NCBI GenBank assembly: GCA_045615765.1 | Contig: JAZLFM010000002.1 | Span: forward strand, 4,209 to 68,208 | Source of the DNA: UBA1715 sp045615765 | Lineage (GTDB): Bacteria > Bacteroidota > Bacteroidia > Bacteroidales > UBA1715 | DNA: 64,000 nucleotides | Direction of reading: 5' to 3' | Shown here: positions 52,264 to 59,680 of the stretch, piece after piece | How positions within the stretch are numbered: the first letter of the stretch is position 1 | Layout: the number at the start of each line of letters is the position of its first letter | Notes under the pieces: model-generated | What the model was told of the DNA's origin: nothing | The model's input: only the letters and a program-made list of their open reading frames with translations | Databases searched by the model: none | Position numbers and translations under genes: made by a program

Positions 52264-53727
52264 TTACAAGCTCCATTCAAATCCATCTTTGGTATCTTTC
52301 ACAGAGAAACCAAGATTTGCCAATTCGTCACGAATTTTGTCGCTGGTAGCCCAATCCTTGTTTGCTTTTGCTTGTTTACGGATGTCTAAAAGTAAATCTA
52401 TGGCCCCTTTATAAGCTTTATCGTGAGCATTATTGCTTTCTTCTATACGAAGACCAAGAATGTCTTTAATGAATACTTCAAAAACATCTTTAAGTTCATC
52501 TAAATCTTCTTTTGAAAGAGTTCCTTTTCCGTCGGTAACTGTATTGATTGCTTTTGCTGCTTCGAATAAGTTTGATATAACGATAGGAGTGTTCAAATCG
52601 TCGCTCATAGCTTCTTCGCAGCGTTCTCTTAAGCCTTTTACATCTACCGTTGAGGTTGCGCTTGCACTTATTTTTTGTAAACGGTTGTACGCGTCAACTA
52701 AACGAGCAAAACCTTTTTCTGCAGCTTGAAGAGCATCGTTGCTGAAATCTACAGTACTACGATAATGAGCTTGTAAGATGAAGAAACGGATAGTCATTGG
52801 AGAATATGCACGTTCCAATTTTTCGTGTGTACCAGTAAAGAATTGGTCAAGTGTGATGAAGTTATTATAGCTTTTACCCATCTTTTGACCATTGATGGTA
52901 ATCATATTGTTGTGAATCCAATATTTTACCGATTCATGACCTAATGCTGCTGTAGATTGCGCAATTTCGCATTCATGGTGTGGGAAAATAAGATCCATAC
53001 CACCACCATGTATATCAAATGTTTCGCCAAGATATTTTGTACCCATTGCAGAACATTCCATGTGCCAACCAGGGAAACCGTCACTCCAAGGAGAAGGCCA
53101 GCGCATAATATGTTCGGGTTGTGCTTTTTTCCAAAGTGCAAAGTCTAAAGAACATTGTTTTTCGTCTTGGCCATCAAGTTCGCGAGTCGTCGCAAGAAGT
53201 TCGTCAATATTGCGGCCAGAAAGTTTTCCGTAACGATAATCTTTATTGAATTTTCGTACATCAAAGTAAACAGAACCTTGACTTTCGTAAGCATATCCGG
53301 CATCTAGGATTTTCTTCACAAAATTGATTTGTTCTATAATGTGACCAGAAGCTTGAGGCTCAATGCTTGGAGGTAATACATTAAGAGCAGCCATAGCATT
53401 ACGGAAGCGGTTAGTATAGTATTGTGCCACTTCCATAGGCTCTTTTTGTTCTAAACGAGCTTTTTTAGCAATCTTGTCCTCACCTTCGTCGGCATCATGT
53501 TCCAAGTGGCCTACATCGGTAATATTTCGCACATAACGAACTTGGTAGCCAAGATGAGTTAAGTAGCGGAACAACACATCGAATGTAATAGCTGGACGAG
53601 CATGACCAAGATGTCCGTCACCATAAACAGTAGGACCACAAACATACATACCCACATGTGGCGCATGAAGTGGTTTGAATAATTCTTTCTGTCTTGATAG
53701 TGTATTGTAAATGAACAAATCTTGCAT
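52264..53727 (-). CDS. cysS: Cysteinyl-tRNA synthetase
   Basis: A 487-residue class I aminoacyl-tRNA synthetase charging tRNA-Cys. Zinc-site Cys30 precedes the HIGH-like motif HLGH (39-42) in CGPTVYGDGHLGHARP. Other marks are WHMECSAMG, DIHGGGMDLIFPHHECEIAQ and the KMSKS-type loop KMGKS. The C-terminal anticodon-binding part (ADSKRDELxxLGF-like KIRDELANLGFSVKDTKDG) is complete. It lies 34 bases after leuA on the same strand and may be read through from it. The cognate tRNA-Cys gene is at 35392. Confidence 0.97.
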   Translation of the reverse strand: MQDLFIYNTLSRQKELFKPLHAPHVGMYVCGPTVYGDGHLGHARPAITFDVLFRYLTHLGYQVRYVRNITDVGHLEHDADEGEDKIAKKARLEQKEPMEVAQYYTNRFRNAMAALNVLPPSIEPQASGHIIEQINFVKKILDAGYAYESQGSVYFDVRKFNKDYRYGKLSGRNIDELLATTRELDGQDEKQCSLDFALWKKAQPEHIMRWPSPWSDGFPGWHMECSAMGTKYLGETFDIHGGGMDLIFPHHECEIAQSTAALGHESVKYWIHNNMITINGQKMGKSYNNFITLDQFFTGTHEKLERAYSPMTIRFFILQAHYRSTVDFSNDALQAAEKGFARLVDAYNRLQKISASATSTVDVKGLRERCEEAMSDDLNTPIVISNLFEAAKAINTVTDGKGTLSKEDLDELKDVFEVFIKDILGLRIEESNNAHDKAYKGAIDLLLDIRKQAKANKDWATSDKIRDELANLGFSVKDTKDGFEWSL

Positions 53728-53761
53728 AACTATGTATAGTTAAAATGATTCAAAAATTAGT

Positions 53762-55264
53762 TTATTCCAAAGCTTTGCTGATAGCATCAATTAAAGCATC
53801 AACAGAAGCGGTAACAATGTCGGTATTTACGCCAAGACCTTGATAAAAATGTTTGTTGAACTCAACCTGAACAGAAACTCGTCCGCTATCGTCGCAACCG
53901 CCGTTGAAACCTTGGATAAGGAATTCTTGTAGATGAATATTGTTGTCAACAAAAATTTTCTTTACTGCTGTGTATGCAGCATCAACAGGACCATTTCCCG
54001 TTGCCGTTTCTGTTTTAATTTCTCCTTTAATGTTTAAAGAAACTGTTGCAGTTGGGATCATTGAATTTCCGCAAACAACTTGTAATTGTTCAATAGAAAT
54101 TGAGCGTTCTCTTTTAATTTTTTCTTTGCCAACTAAGATTAACAAATCGTCATCATTAACGATTTTTTTCTCGTCAGCCATTTTTAAGAAATCCTTATAA
54201 GTTTTGTCAAGTTCTTCACCTTCAATAGTATATCCTAATAATTGAAGACGGTATTTTAATGCAGCATGACCACTACGAGCAGTCAAAATGATAGAAGATT
54301 CGTCAACGCCTACATCTTTAGGATCAATGATTTCGTATGTTTCACGTTGTTTTAATACGCCATCTTGATGAATACCAGAAGAGTGTGCGAACGCGTTTTT
54401 ACCAACAATTGCCTTGTTTGCTTGTACAGGGCTTTTCATTAAGCGTTGAATCATCTTGCTAGAACGCATAATGTTAGGAGTAACAATGTCGGTATGTACA
54501 CCAAGATTATTATGACTCTTTATAGCCATGACAACTTCTTCTAGTGCGGTATTACCTGCGCGTTCACCAACGCCGTTAATCGCAACTTCAACTTGTCTTG
54601 CTCCATTTAATACACCAGAAATTGTATTTGCTGTTGCCATACCTAAATCGTTGTGGCAGTGAGTAGAGATGATAGCCTTGTCAATATTTGAGACATGCTC
54701 CATCAAATATTTGATTTTCTCACCAAACTCGGAAGGCAAACAGTATCCTGTTGTATCAGGAATATTTACAACAGTAGCACCTGCGGCAATAACAGCTTCT
54801 ACTACACGAGCAAGATATTCATTATCGGTACGACCAGCATCTTCGCAATAGAATTCCACATCTTCAACGTATTTTTTTGCGTATTTCACGGCGTCAACAC
54901 CACGGCGAATAATTTCTTCCGGAGTTGATTTTAATTTATGATAGATGTGATTGTAAGATGTTCCTATACCAGTATGAATACGAGGATGTTTTGCATAGCG
55001 AAGTGCATCTGCAGCAACGTCAATATCTTTTTGTACCGCACGAGTTAATCCACAAACAGTTGGATTTGTAACAACTTTCGAAATTTGAACCACAGATTCA
55101 AAATCACCAGGACTTGAAATAGGGAAACCAGCCTCGATAATATCAACGCCAAGTTCTTCCAACGCTCTAGCAACTTCTAATTTTTCAAGCATGTTTAATT
55201 GATTGCCAGGAGCTTGTTCTCCGTCTCGCAATGTCGTGTCGAAAATGTAAACTTTATCGTTCAT
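53762..55264 (-). CDS. leuA: 2-isopropylmalate synthase
   Basis: A 500-residue enzyme making 2-isopropylmalate from 2-oxoisovalerate and acetyl-CoA, the first step specific to leucine synthesis. The TIM-barrel signature TTLRDGEQAPG is at about residues 9-19, HCHNDLGMATANT supplies the metal-binding HxH-type site, and GVGERAGNTALEE and AFAHSSGIHQDGVLK are LeuA hallmarks. The C-terminal dimer domain (about 365-500), where leucine binds for feedback inhibition, is present (NGPVDAAYTAVKKIF). Expression is predicted to be controlled by a leucine attenuator (55279-55405). leuB, leuC and leuD are not adjacent. Confidence 0.96.
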   Translation of the reverse strand: MNDKVYIFDTTLRDGEQAPGNQLNMLEKLEVARALEELGVDIIEAGFPISSPGDFESVVQISKVVTNPTVCGLTRAVQKDIDVAADALRYAKHPRIHTGIGTSYNHIYHKLKSTPEEIIRRGVDAVKYAKKYVEDVEFYCEDAGRTDNEYLARVVEAVIAAGATVVNIPDTTGYCLPSEFGEKIKYLMEHVSNIDKAIISTHCHNDLGMATANTISGVLNGARQVEVAINGVGERAGNTALEEVVMAIKSHNNLGVHTDIVTPNIMRSSKMIQRLMKSPVQANKAIVGKNAFAHSSGIHQDGVLKQRETYEIIDPKDVGVDESSIILTARSGHAALKYRLQLLGYTIEGEELDKTYKDFLKMADEKKIVNDDDLLILVGKEKIKRERSISIEQLQVVCGNSMIPTATVSLNIKGEIKTETATGNGPVDAAYTAVKKIFVDNNIHLQEFLIQGFNGGCDDSGRVSVQVEFNKHFYQGLGVNTDIVTASVDALIDAISKALE

Positions 55265-55278
55265 AGTTATAAATTTAA

Positions 55279-55308
55279 TAAAAAACCCCTATGCAAAATG
55301 CAAAGGGG
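55279..55308 (-). terminator. Attenuator terminator of leuA (stem 3:4)
   Basis: On the minus strand CCCCTTTGCA pairs with TGCATAGGGG around TTT, with one T-T mismatch (55308-55286), followed by six or more T residues (to 55279). It lies 15 bases upstream of the leuA ATG, so it must be a conditional terminator in the leader. Confidence 0.85.
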
Positions 55309-55374
55309 CTTATTGTTAATACAATATGTGCTCACCCCTTAGCGTACGCTAATGAGTAAACAGAGCAATATTGT
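55303..55374 (-). promoter_or_regulatory. leuA attenuator: alternative pairing regions 1, 2 and 3
   Basis: Region 1 (55374-55363, ACAATATTGCTC, leader codons 6-9) pairs with region 2 (55333-55321, GAGCACATATTGT) through 12 pairs with one bulged C, enclosing an inner TTAGC-GTAC-GCTAA hairpin. Between them, AAGGGG (55340-55335) can instead pair with CCCCTT (55308-55303), the 5' arm of the terminator. A ribosome stalled on the Leu codons of region 1 would free AAGGGG to form this antiterminator. This is the classical leader-peptide attenuation arrangement. Confidence 0.75.
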
Positions 55375-55389
55375 TTGTAATCCTTTCAT
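55339..55389 (-). CDS. leuL: Leucine-rich leader peptide of the leuA attenuator
   Basis: A 16-codon reading frame encoding MKGLQTILLCLLISVR. Five of the 16 residues are leucine (codons 4, 8, 9, 11 and 12), plus two Ile and one Val, the branched-chain set. Its stop (55341-55339) touches the antiterminator AAGGGG. It starts about 2-8 bases after the predicted transcript start, so it may be translated from a leaderless or nearly leaderless mRNA. Translation speed through the Leu codons would report leucyl-tRNA supply to leuA. Confidence 0.78.
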   Translation of the reverse strand: MKGLQTILLCLLISVR

Positions 55390-55397
55390 ATCTGTTG

Positions 55398-55405
55398 CAA
55401 ATATA
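55398..55405 (-). promoter_or_regulatory. Promoter -7 box of the leuA leader
   Basis: TATATTTG on the minus strand is a full TAnnTTTG match and ends 8 bases before the leader peptide ATG. No -33 TTG with 17-23 spacing was found; a TTTG is 29 bases upstream. Confidence 0.6.
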
Positions 55406-55455
55406 GATATTTTTTGAAATTAGAGCTGTTTGCACAAATAAATTTATGGTAATAT

Positions 55456-55869
55456 TTAAAAACTCTTTTGCTGGTTAGTTATTTTTAGGCGTTCAATTTC
55501 TTTTTTGTCCCATACAATCCAAATTATAAGGCAGATTACCATTAATGTAAGCCCAAAAAAGTTGTGAATAATGAGAGAGCATGGTATGAATATGGTAAAT
55601 AACGTATAGTTAGTTATCCTGTAACCTGAATGTATGTATGTGTGTAATGATAAATTGGGTTGATGATGCAATAAATCAGCCAAAAGGTATGTGAAAAACC
55701 ACATTATAAATCCGATTAACCATTTGAAATTTAGGTCAAATATGCAATATACAATGTTTAGAATAAGAAATGTATACCCTATATTCCGTCTAAAACTGCC
55801 CTTCTTAAAAAAAGATGTTGGTTTGGGAGTTATAGAATTTTTGAATCTTTCAATATCTTTTTCCATCAT
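55456..55869 (-). CDS. Membrane protein of unknown function (second gene of orphan pair)
   Basis: A 137-residue protein with a charged N-terminus (KDIERFKNSITPKP) and three or four hydrophobic helices (about residues 30-46, 49-66, 85-102, 105-122), ending in a basic cytoplasmic-type tail. No family was recognised. Its tandem ATG codons lie inside the last 20 bases of the upstream gene in a different frame, so translation is probably coupled. The composition looks more A+T-rich than neighbouring housekeeping genes. The 190-base leader region of leuA lies upstream of its 3' end. Confidence 0.6.
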   Translation of the reverse strand: MMEKDIERFKNSITPKPTSFFKKGSFRRNIGYTFLILNIVYCIFDLNFKWLIGFIMWFFTYLLADLLHHQPNLSLHTYIHSGYRITNYTLFTIFIPCSLIIHNFFGLTLMVICLIIWIVWDKKEIERLKITNQQKSF

Positions 55870-56443
55870 TAAAAAATTTCTTTATTTCAGGTTTATTGTA
55901 GTAGGTTTTGTCAGATTTACTATTTAAGTCATCTTTGTATGTTGTGTATAAGGTTTCTAATTGAGATTGTTCAGCAAAGATACGCTCTATATCATCTATA
56001 TTTAGGCCTGATAAATCTATGGCATAAGAAAATCTTTTTAGAGTTTTTCCAACACCATAGTCTTGCAAAAGTATTGAAATTTCATCAAGAATAATATTTC
56101 TTGTGAGATGATTTATAGAATAATGAATACCATAACCATTAAGCAAATCAGTAATAAATTGAATGCCATTTGCACTAAGACCTGTTATTGTTGAAAATAT
56201 TTCAAAGGGAATTGAGAGTTCTGGGCAAGGGATTTTTGAGAAATCACCTATCATGTCACAAAATGCGGATATTTTATTTAAAACATCACTTGTGTTTTGC
56301 AAGCGTTTTGCCACATCAGGATTTTTTTGAAACTTACTTTGTTGTTCTTTTAGAATCCATTCTTCAAACGAATCTGTTTTTAGATTAAATTTTTCCATGA
56401 AAATCATATATTTTTTTGTACTGATGCTAATATCGAGCATCAT
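55850..56443 (-). CDS. Soluble protein of unknown function (first gene of orphan pair)
   Basis: A 197-residue, mainly helical protein without signal peptide or clear membrane helix. The middle (LSIPFEIFSTITGLSANGIQ, then YGIHYSINHLTRNIILDE) is moderately hydrophobic; the ends are charged. The start is uncertain: ATG codons at 56443, 56440 and 56398 (MEKFNLKTDSFEEWILKEQQ) are all in frame. It overlaps the membrane protein gene by 20 bases. A soluble plus membrane pair with no relatives I recognise, lying between leuA and mntP, suggests accessory DNA, but no toxin, immunity or enzyme motif can be named. Confidence 0.6.
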   Translation of the reverse strand: MMLDISISTKKYMIFMEKFNLKTDSFEEWILKEQQSKFQKNPDVAKRLQNTSDVLNKISAFCDMIGDFSKIPCPELSIPFEIFSTITGLSANGIQFITDLLNGYGIHYSINHLTRNIILDEISILLQDYGVGKTLKRFSYAIDLSGLNIDDIERIFAEQSQLETLYTTYKDDLNSKSDKTYYNKPEIKKFFNDGKRY

Positions 56444-56492
56444 GTATACTAATAAACGATTAGTTTGAAAAGAATGTTATTAAAATTTGTAA

Positions 56493-57062
56493 TTATATGT
56501 AATGTTCCAAAACAATTTTTACGCCAATGGCAATAAGAATAATCCCTCCTAGAATCCCTGCTTTTATGTTCATCCTTTTGCCAAAATTATGTCCTAAGTA
56601 GAGCCCTAGACACGAAAACAAGAAACTTCCCAAAGCGATGATTACAACTGCCAAACCTATAATTTCAGGTGTGGTTACGAAGAGAATACCTGTAGCTAAG
56701 GCGTCGATACTTGTTGCTATTGCGAGGAGAATAACATTTTTCCATGCGAAATGATTTGCGCTACATTGACAGCCTTCATCATCTTCAGCTTCGTGTATTT
56801 CTTCAAAAATCATTTTCCCGCCTAAAAAGCAAAGTATTGCAAGAGCAATCCAATGGCTAAAAGAAGAGATGAACTCTGCAAATGATATTGATAATGCAAA
56901 TCCAATTAAAGGCATTCCTCCTTGAAATATGCCAAAAAGAATAGGCATCTTGCTTGCTTTCTGAATATGTAGGTCTTTACATGCTATTCCTGTCGCTGTT
57001 GAAACAGCAAAACAGTCCATTGCTAAACCGATAGAAAGCAGAATTATTTCAAGAAGGCTCAT
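56493..57062 (-). CDS. mntP: Manganese efflux pump MntP
   Basis: A 189-residue membrane protein with six helices in two repeats. Each half carries the family Asp motif: GLAMDCFAVS (about residues 13-22) and ATSIDALATG (about 114-123). A cytoplasmic loop (EEIHEAEDDEGCQCSANH) is acidic with two Cys and a His, suggestive of metal contact. MntP exports Mn2+. No yybP-ykoY-type riboswitch precedes it; the gene starts 2 bases after the S8 protease stop and is probably translated from that mRNA. Confidence 0.93.
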   Translation of the reverse strand: MSLLEIILLSIGLAMDCFAVSTATGIACKDLHIQKASKMPILFGIFQGGMPLIGFALSISFAEFISSFSHWIALAILCFLGGKMIFEEIHEAEDDEGCQCSANHFAWKNVILLAIATSIDALATGILFVTTPEIIGLAVVIIALGSFLFSCLGLYLGHNFGKRMNIKAGILGGIILIAIGVKIVLEHYI

Positions 57063-57064
57063 GA

Positions 57065-58744
57065 TTATTTTTTATTGGTGATTTTGAATTTTGCTTTCTT
57101 CATTCCACGAGTCGTAATATATATTGTGCCTTTAGAGGTAAGGTCAACCAATTGTATGTTGTAGTCGTGATTTTTAATGATATAGTTTACTTTACCATTA
57201 TTTTTTGCATCAATGTCAATCGTAAAATCATAGGTAGTAAACATTTTGTTCTTATATAGTTTTGTAAAGAATTTTTCAAAAGTAGGTAATGTGTAGCGCG
57301 AACTTAAAAAGTTATATAATTGTTTAGTATAGAAATAATTACGTACTTTATCTATATTTGGTAATCCGTATCCATATTTATTGTTAGGTTTATTACTTCT
57401 ATCAGCACAAAGTAGTATAGCTTGTTTTATTGTTTGTGCTGAAGAGTCGGGGAATTCCGACCATAAAGTTGCACAAGCACCCGCCATAAGAGGACACGAG
57501 AAAGATGTTCCGCCGCTTGTGTTACGAATAGTTCCATTAGCGGTTACGATTGTTGGATATAGGCCAAGAGCCATAACATCAGGTTTTATCCGTTTGTCGG
57601 ATGTAGGACCAAACGAACTGAAATTTACTTTTTTCTGGCTATAATTACATGCCCCTACAGTTATGATGCTATCTGCATCGGCGGGAGCTGTAATATATTT
57701 CCAAGGTTCGTCGCCTGAATTTCCGGCACTATTCAGTATAAGCATACCTTTTGATGCAGCAATGTCGGCACCAATAGTAATTCGTGCGGTATTTCCATTC
57801 ATGTCGGCATAGGTATAACTTTGCGATTTGTCATCAAAATCGCTATAGCCTAGAGAAGTAGAGATGATATCTGCTCCAGCACTGTCGGCAAGTTCAGCTG
57901 CGGCAACCCAGTTGTCTTCTTCAACAGTGTATTCTGTGTCTTCTTCTTCGGTACGTAAAAGAATGAAACTTGCTTGTGGTGCGGTTCCTATAAGTTTTCC
58001 AGGATAAACACCACCTATCAGTGATAATACTTGCATGCCATGTCCACCTTTCGAGAAAATATCAAGTGTAGTATCCAAGCAAGCTGCAGTTCCTGTTACA
58101 TCTCTTGTAAATAGGATACGATTATCGTCTCGTATTTTTTGAAAAACAGTTGCGGAATCTACGTGAAGGAAGCCAGCGTCTGCAATAGCAATAGTCATAC
58201 CTTGTCCCCAGTGTCCCGAGAAATGTGATTGCAAAACGCCTAACATATCGCATTGTTTCCATGAATTTCCGTATATATGGTAACTGCCTGCCGACTCATA
58301 TAGTTTTTTGAACTCTTTCTCGAAATGAAAACTGTCTTGCTCTGTTAATTTCCTTTTGTCGCAAACCCATTTTGGTTTTGGTGCGACATATTCCATATTT
58401 TTAATGAAATATAACTTCTTAATTATGTCGAATGTTTCTTGATTTTTAATGTAAAAAATGGCAGAATTGAACCATTTTGAACTATTACAGAAAACTGCGC
58501 CTAATTCTGCAATAGATGCAATATATTGTGGATTTACGGGAATGTCTTGTTCTGTAATTGCAATATTGAATTTTTCACGTCTTTCGATAGCTTTTACGCT
58601 TAAAAATGCGTGAGGATTAGTAATAGAATAGGGAGAATTATTTTTGTCTTTAAACGTAATTCTATAACGACCTTCTATGAAGTTTTGTGAAAATGCAGAA
58701 AGGACAAAAATAAAAGACAGACAAAGGGTTACGATTTTTTTCAT
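57065..58744 (-). CDS. Exported S8-family (subtilisin-like) serine protease
   Basis: A 559-residue secreted protease. Signal peptide 1-20 (ending SAFSQ), an inhibitor-like prodomain (about 21-130), then the catalytic domain with Asp189 (IAIADAG), His235 (GGHGMQVLS), oxyanion Asn342 (NSAGNSGD) and Ser414 (GGTSFSCPLMAG). The last 40 or so residues (NIQLVDLTSKGTIYITTRG, ending KFKITNKK) resemble a short T9SS sorting domain, so surface export by T9SS is possible but not certain. Substrate is unknown. It is followed by mntP with a 2-base gap. Confidence 0.88.
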   Translation of the reverse strand: MKKIVTLCLSFIFVLSAFSQNFIEGRYRITFKDKNNSPYSITNPHAFLSVKAIERREKFNIAITEQDIPVNPQYIASIAELGAVFCNSSKWFNSAIFYIKNQETFDIIKKLYFIKNMEYVAPKPKWVCDKRKLTEQDSFHFEKEFKKLYESAGSYHIYGNSWKQCDMLGVLQSHFSGHWGQGMTIAIADAGFLHVDSATVFQKIRDDNRILFTRDVTGTAACLDTTLDIFSKGGHGMQVLSLIGGVYPGKLIGTAPQASFILLRTEEEDTEYTVEEDNWVAAAELADSAGADIISTSLGYSDFDDKSQSYTYADMNGNTARITIGADIAASKGMLILNSAGNSGDEPWKYITAPADADSIITVGACNYSQKKVNFSSFGPTSDKRIKPDVMALGLYPTIVTANGTIRNTSGGTSFSCPLMAGACATLWSEFPDSSAQTIKQAILLCADRSNKPNNKYGYGLPNIDKVRNYFYTKQLYNFLSSRYTLPTFEKFFTKLYKNKMFTTYDFTIDIDAKNNGKVNYIIKNHDYNIQLVDLTSKGTIYITTRGMKKAKFKITNKK

Positions 58745-58760
58745 AGGTTATGGTGTAGAT

Positions 58761-58790
58761 AAAAAAAAGACCACTGTTAAGGTGGCCTTT
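58761..58790 (-). terminator. Terminator of the universal stress protein gene
   Basis: On the minus strand AAAGGCCAC pairs with GTGGTCTTT (58790-58782 with 58774-58766, one G.U), followed by a T run. On the plus strand the same position has an A-C mismatch. Confidence 0.8.
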
Positions 58791-58810
58791 TTATTTAATT
58801 ATTGTTTTTG

Positions 58811-59635
58811 TTAGTTAAAACCTTTCAATTTACCTGCGTTTGGTAGTACGGTAATAGCAGAGATACCATATTTGTTACCGATAATCTTTTGCTCATTTGC
58901 ACCAAACATATAATCAGCAAGGTCAAGTTCTTTAGAAGTCGTAACAAGAATAGCATTTGCATTCATTCCGTTAGCATATTCAATAACTTCGTCTGCGAAG
59001 TCATCTTTACCTGCGCCTTCAACTTCGATATATTCAATATCATTTTGATCAAGAACTGATTTCACATGTACTAAGTTAGAGTAGATTTGGCGTTTTAAAT
59101 TAGCATCGCTACTCTTTTGAATGTACAAGTAGAATTTTGATTTGAAGAATTTATTCAAATATACAGCCCATGAAACTTTTTGTTTGTCTTCTTTTTTGTA
59201 GTCAATAGGACAAACAATGTCTTCAAAGTGTTCGTCGCGTGGAGGACGTTGAACAACGATAAATGGGCAGTCTGAACCTTCAATAACTTTAAGAGCCCAG
59301 CTACCTGTGATTTTTTGTAAACCTTTCATACCGTGAGTTCCCATAAATACGAAAGGACAATTTAATTTGTGAGCAACCTCTTTGATTGTTGTGAAGATGT
59401 CGCCTTCAACAGCAAGATATTCAGGTTTAAAGCTGTATTTTTTTTGAGCATCGTCAGCAACTATTTTAAGTTGTGCAGTTGCTTTTTCTATGTCTTTTTC
59501 ATCGTTCACGATGTTTAAAATCGTTACAGTCGTGCTTCCAATCGTTTGCGCAAAGCGAATGGCATGTTGCATTGCATATTCTGCAACATTAGAAAAATCC
59601 CATGCGACTAAAATAGTTTTCTGTAAATGTTCCAT
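58811..59635 (-). CDS. Tandem universal stress protein (UspA family)
   Basis: A 274-residue cytoplasmic protein with two Usp folds. The first (about 1-140) has the ATP-binding pattern GTHGMKGLQKITGSWALKV and begins TILVAWDFSNVAEYAMQHA, the usual Usp start. The second (about 150-270) lacks the GxxG-GS loop and ends AITVLPNAGKLKGFN, so it may be a non-binding or sensory copy. Usp proteins respond to stress or energy state. It is divergent to the cyclase-HD receptor gene with a 45-base spacer. Confidence 0.9.
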   Translation of the reverse strand: MEHLQKTILVAWDFSNVAEYAMQHAIRFAQTIGSTTVTILNIVNDEKDIEKATAQLKIVADDAQKKYSFKPEYLAVEGDIFTTIKEVAHKLNCPFVFMGTHGMKGLQKITGSWALKVIEGSDCPFIVVQRPPRDEHFEDIVCPIDYKKEDKQKVSWAVYLNKFFKSKFYLYIQKSSDANLKRQIYSNLVHVKSVLDQNDIEYIEVEGAGKDDFADEVIEYANGMNANAILVTTSKELDLADYMFGANEQKIIGNKYGISAITVLPNAGKLKGFN

Positions 59636-59651
59636 AATCTTAATATTTTAA

Positions 59652-59659
59652 TACCTTTG
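59652..59659 (+). promoter_or_regulatory. Promoter -7 box of the sensor-cyclase-HD gene
   Basis: TACCTTTG matches TAnnTTTG, 21 bases before the ATG at 59681. It lies downstream of an in-frame ATG at 59627, which therefore cannot be the start if this is the promoter. Confidence 0.5.
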
Positions 59660-59680
59660 AATGCTTTTTCGTTTTTATGG

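Noticed and set aside
55321..55405. T-box riboswitch or leucine-binding riboswitch upstream of leuA
   Set aside because: No T-box bulge sequence or other riboswitch core was seen, while a Leu-rich leader peptide and mutually exclusive hairpins explain the region.
59627..59680. ATG start 18 codons upstream for the sensor-cyclase-HD protein
   Set aside because: It overlaps the divergent universal stress protein start and lies upstream of the TACCTTTG box; the ATG at 59681 leads directly into a signal anchor.
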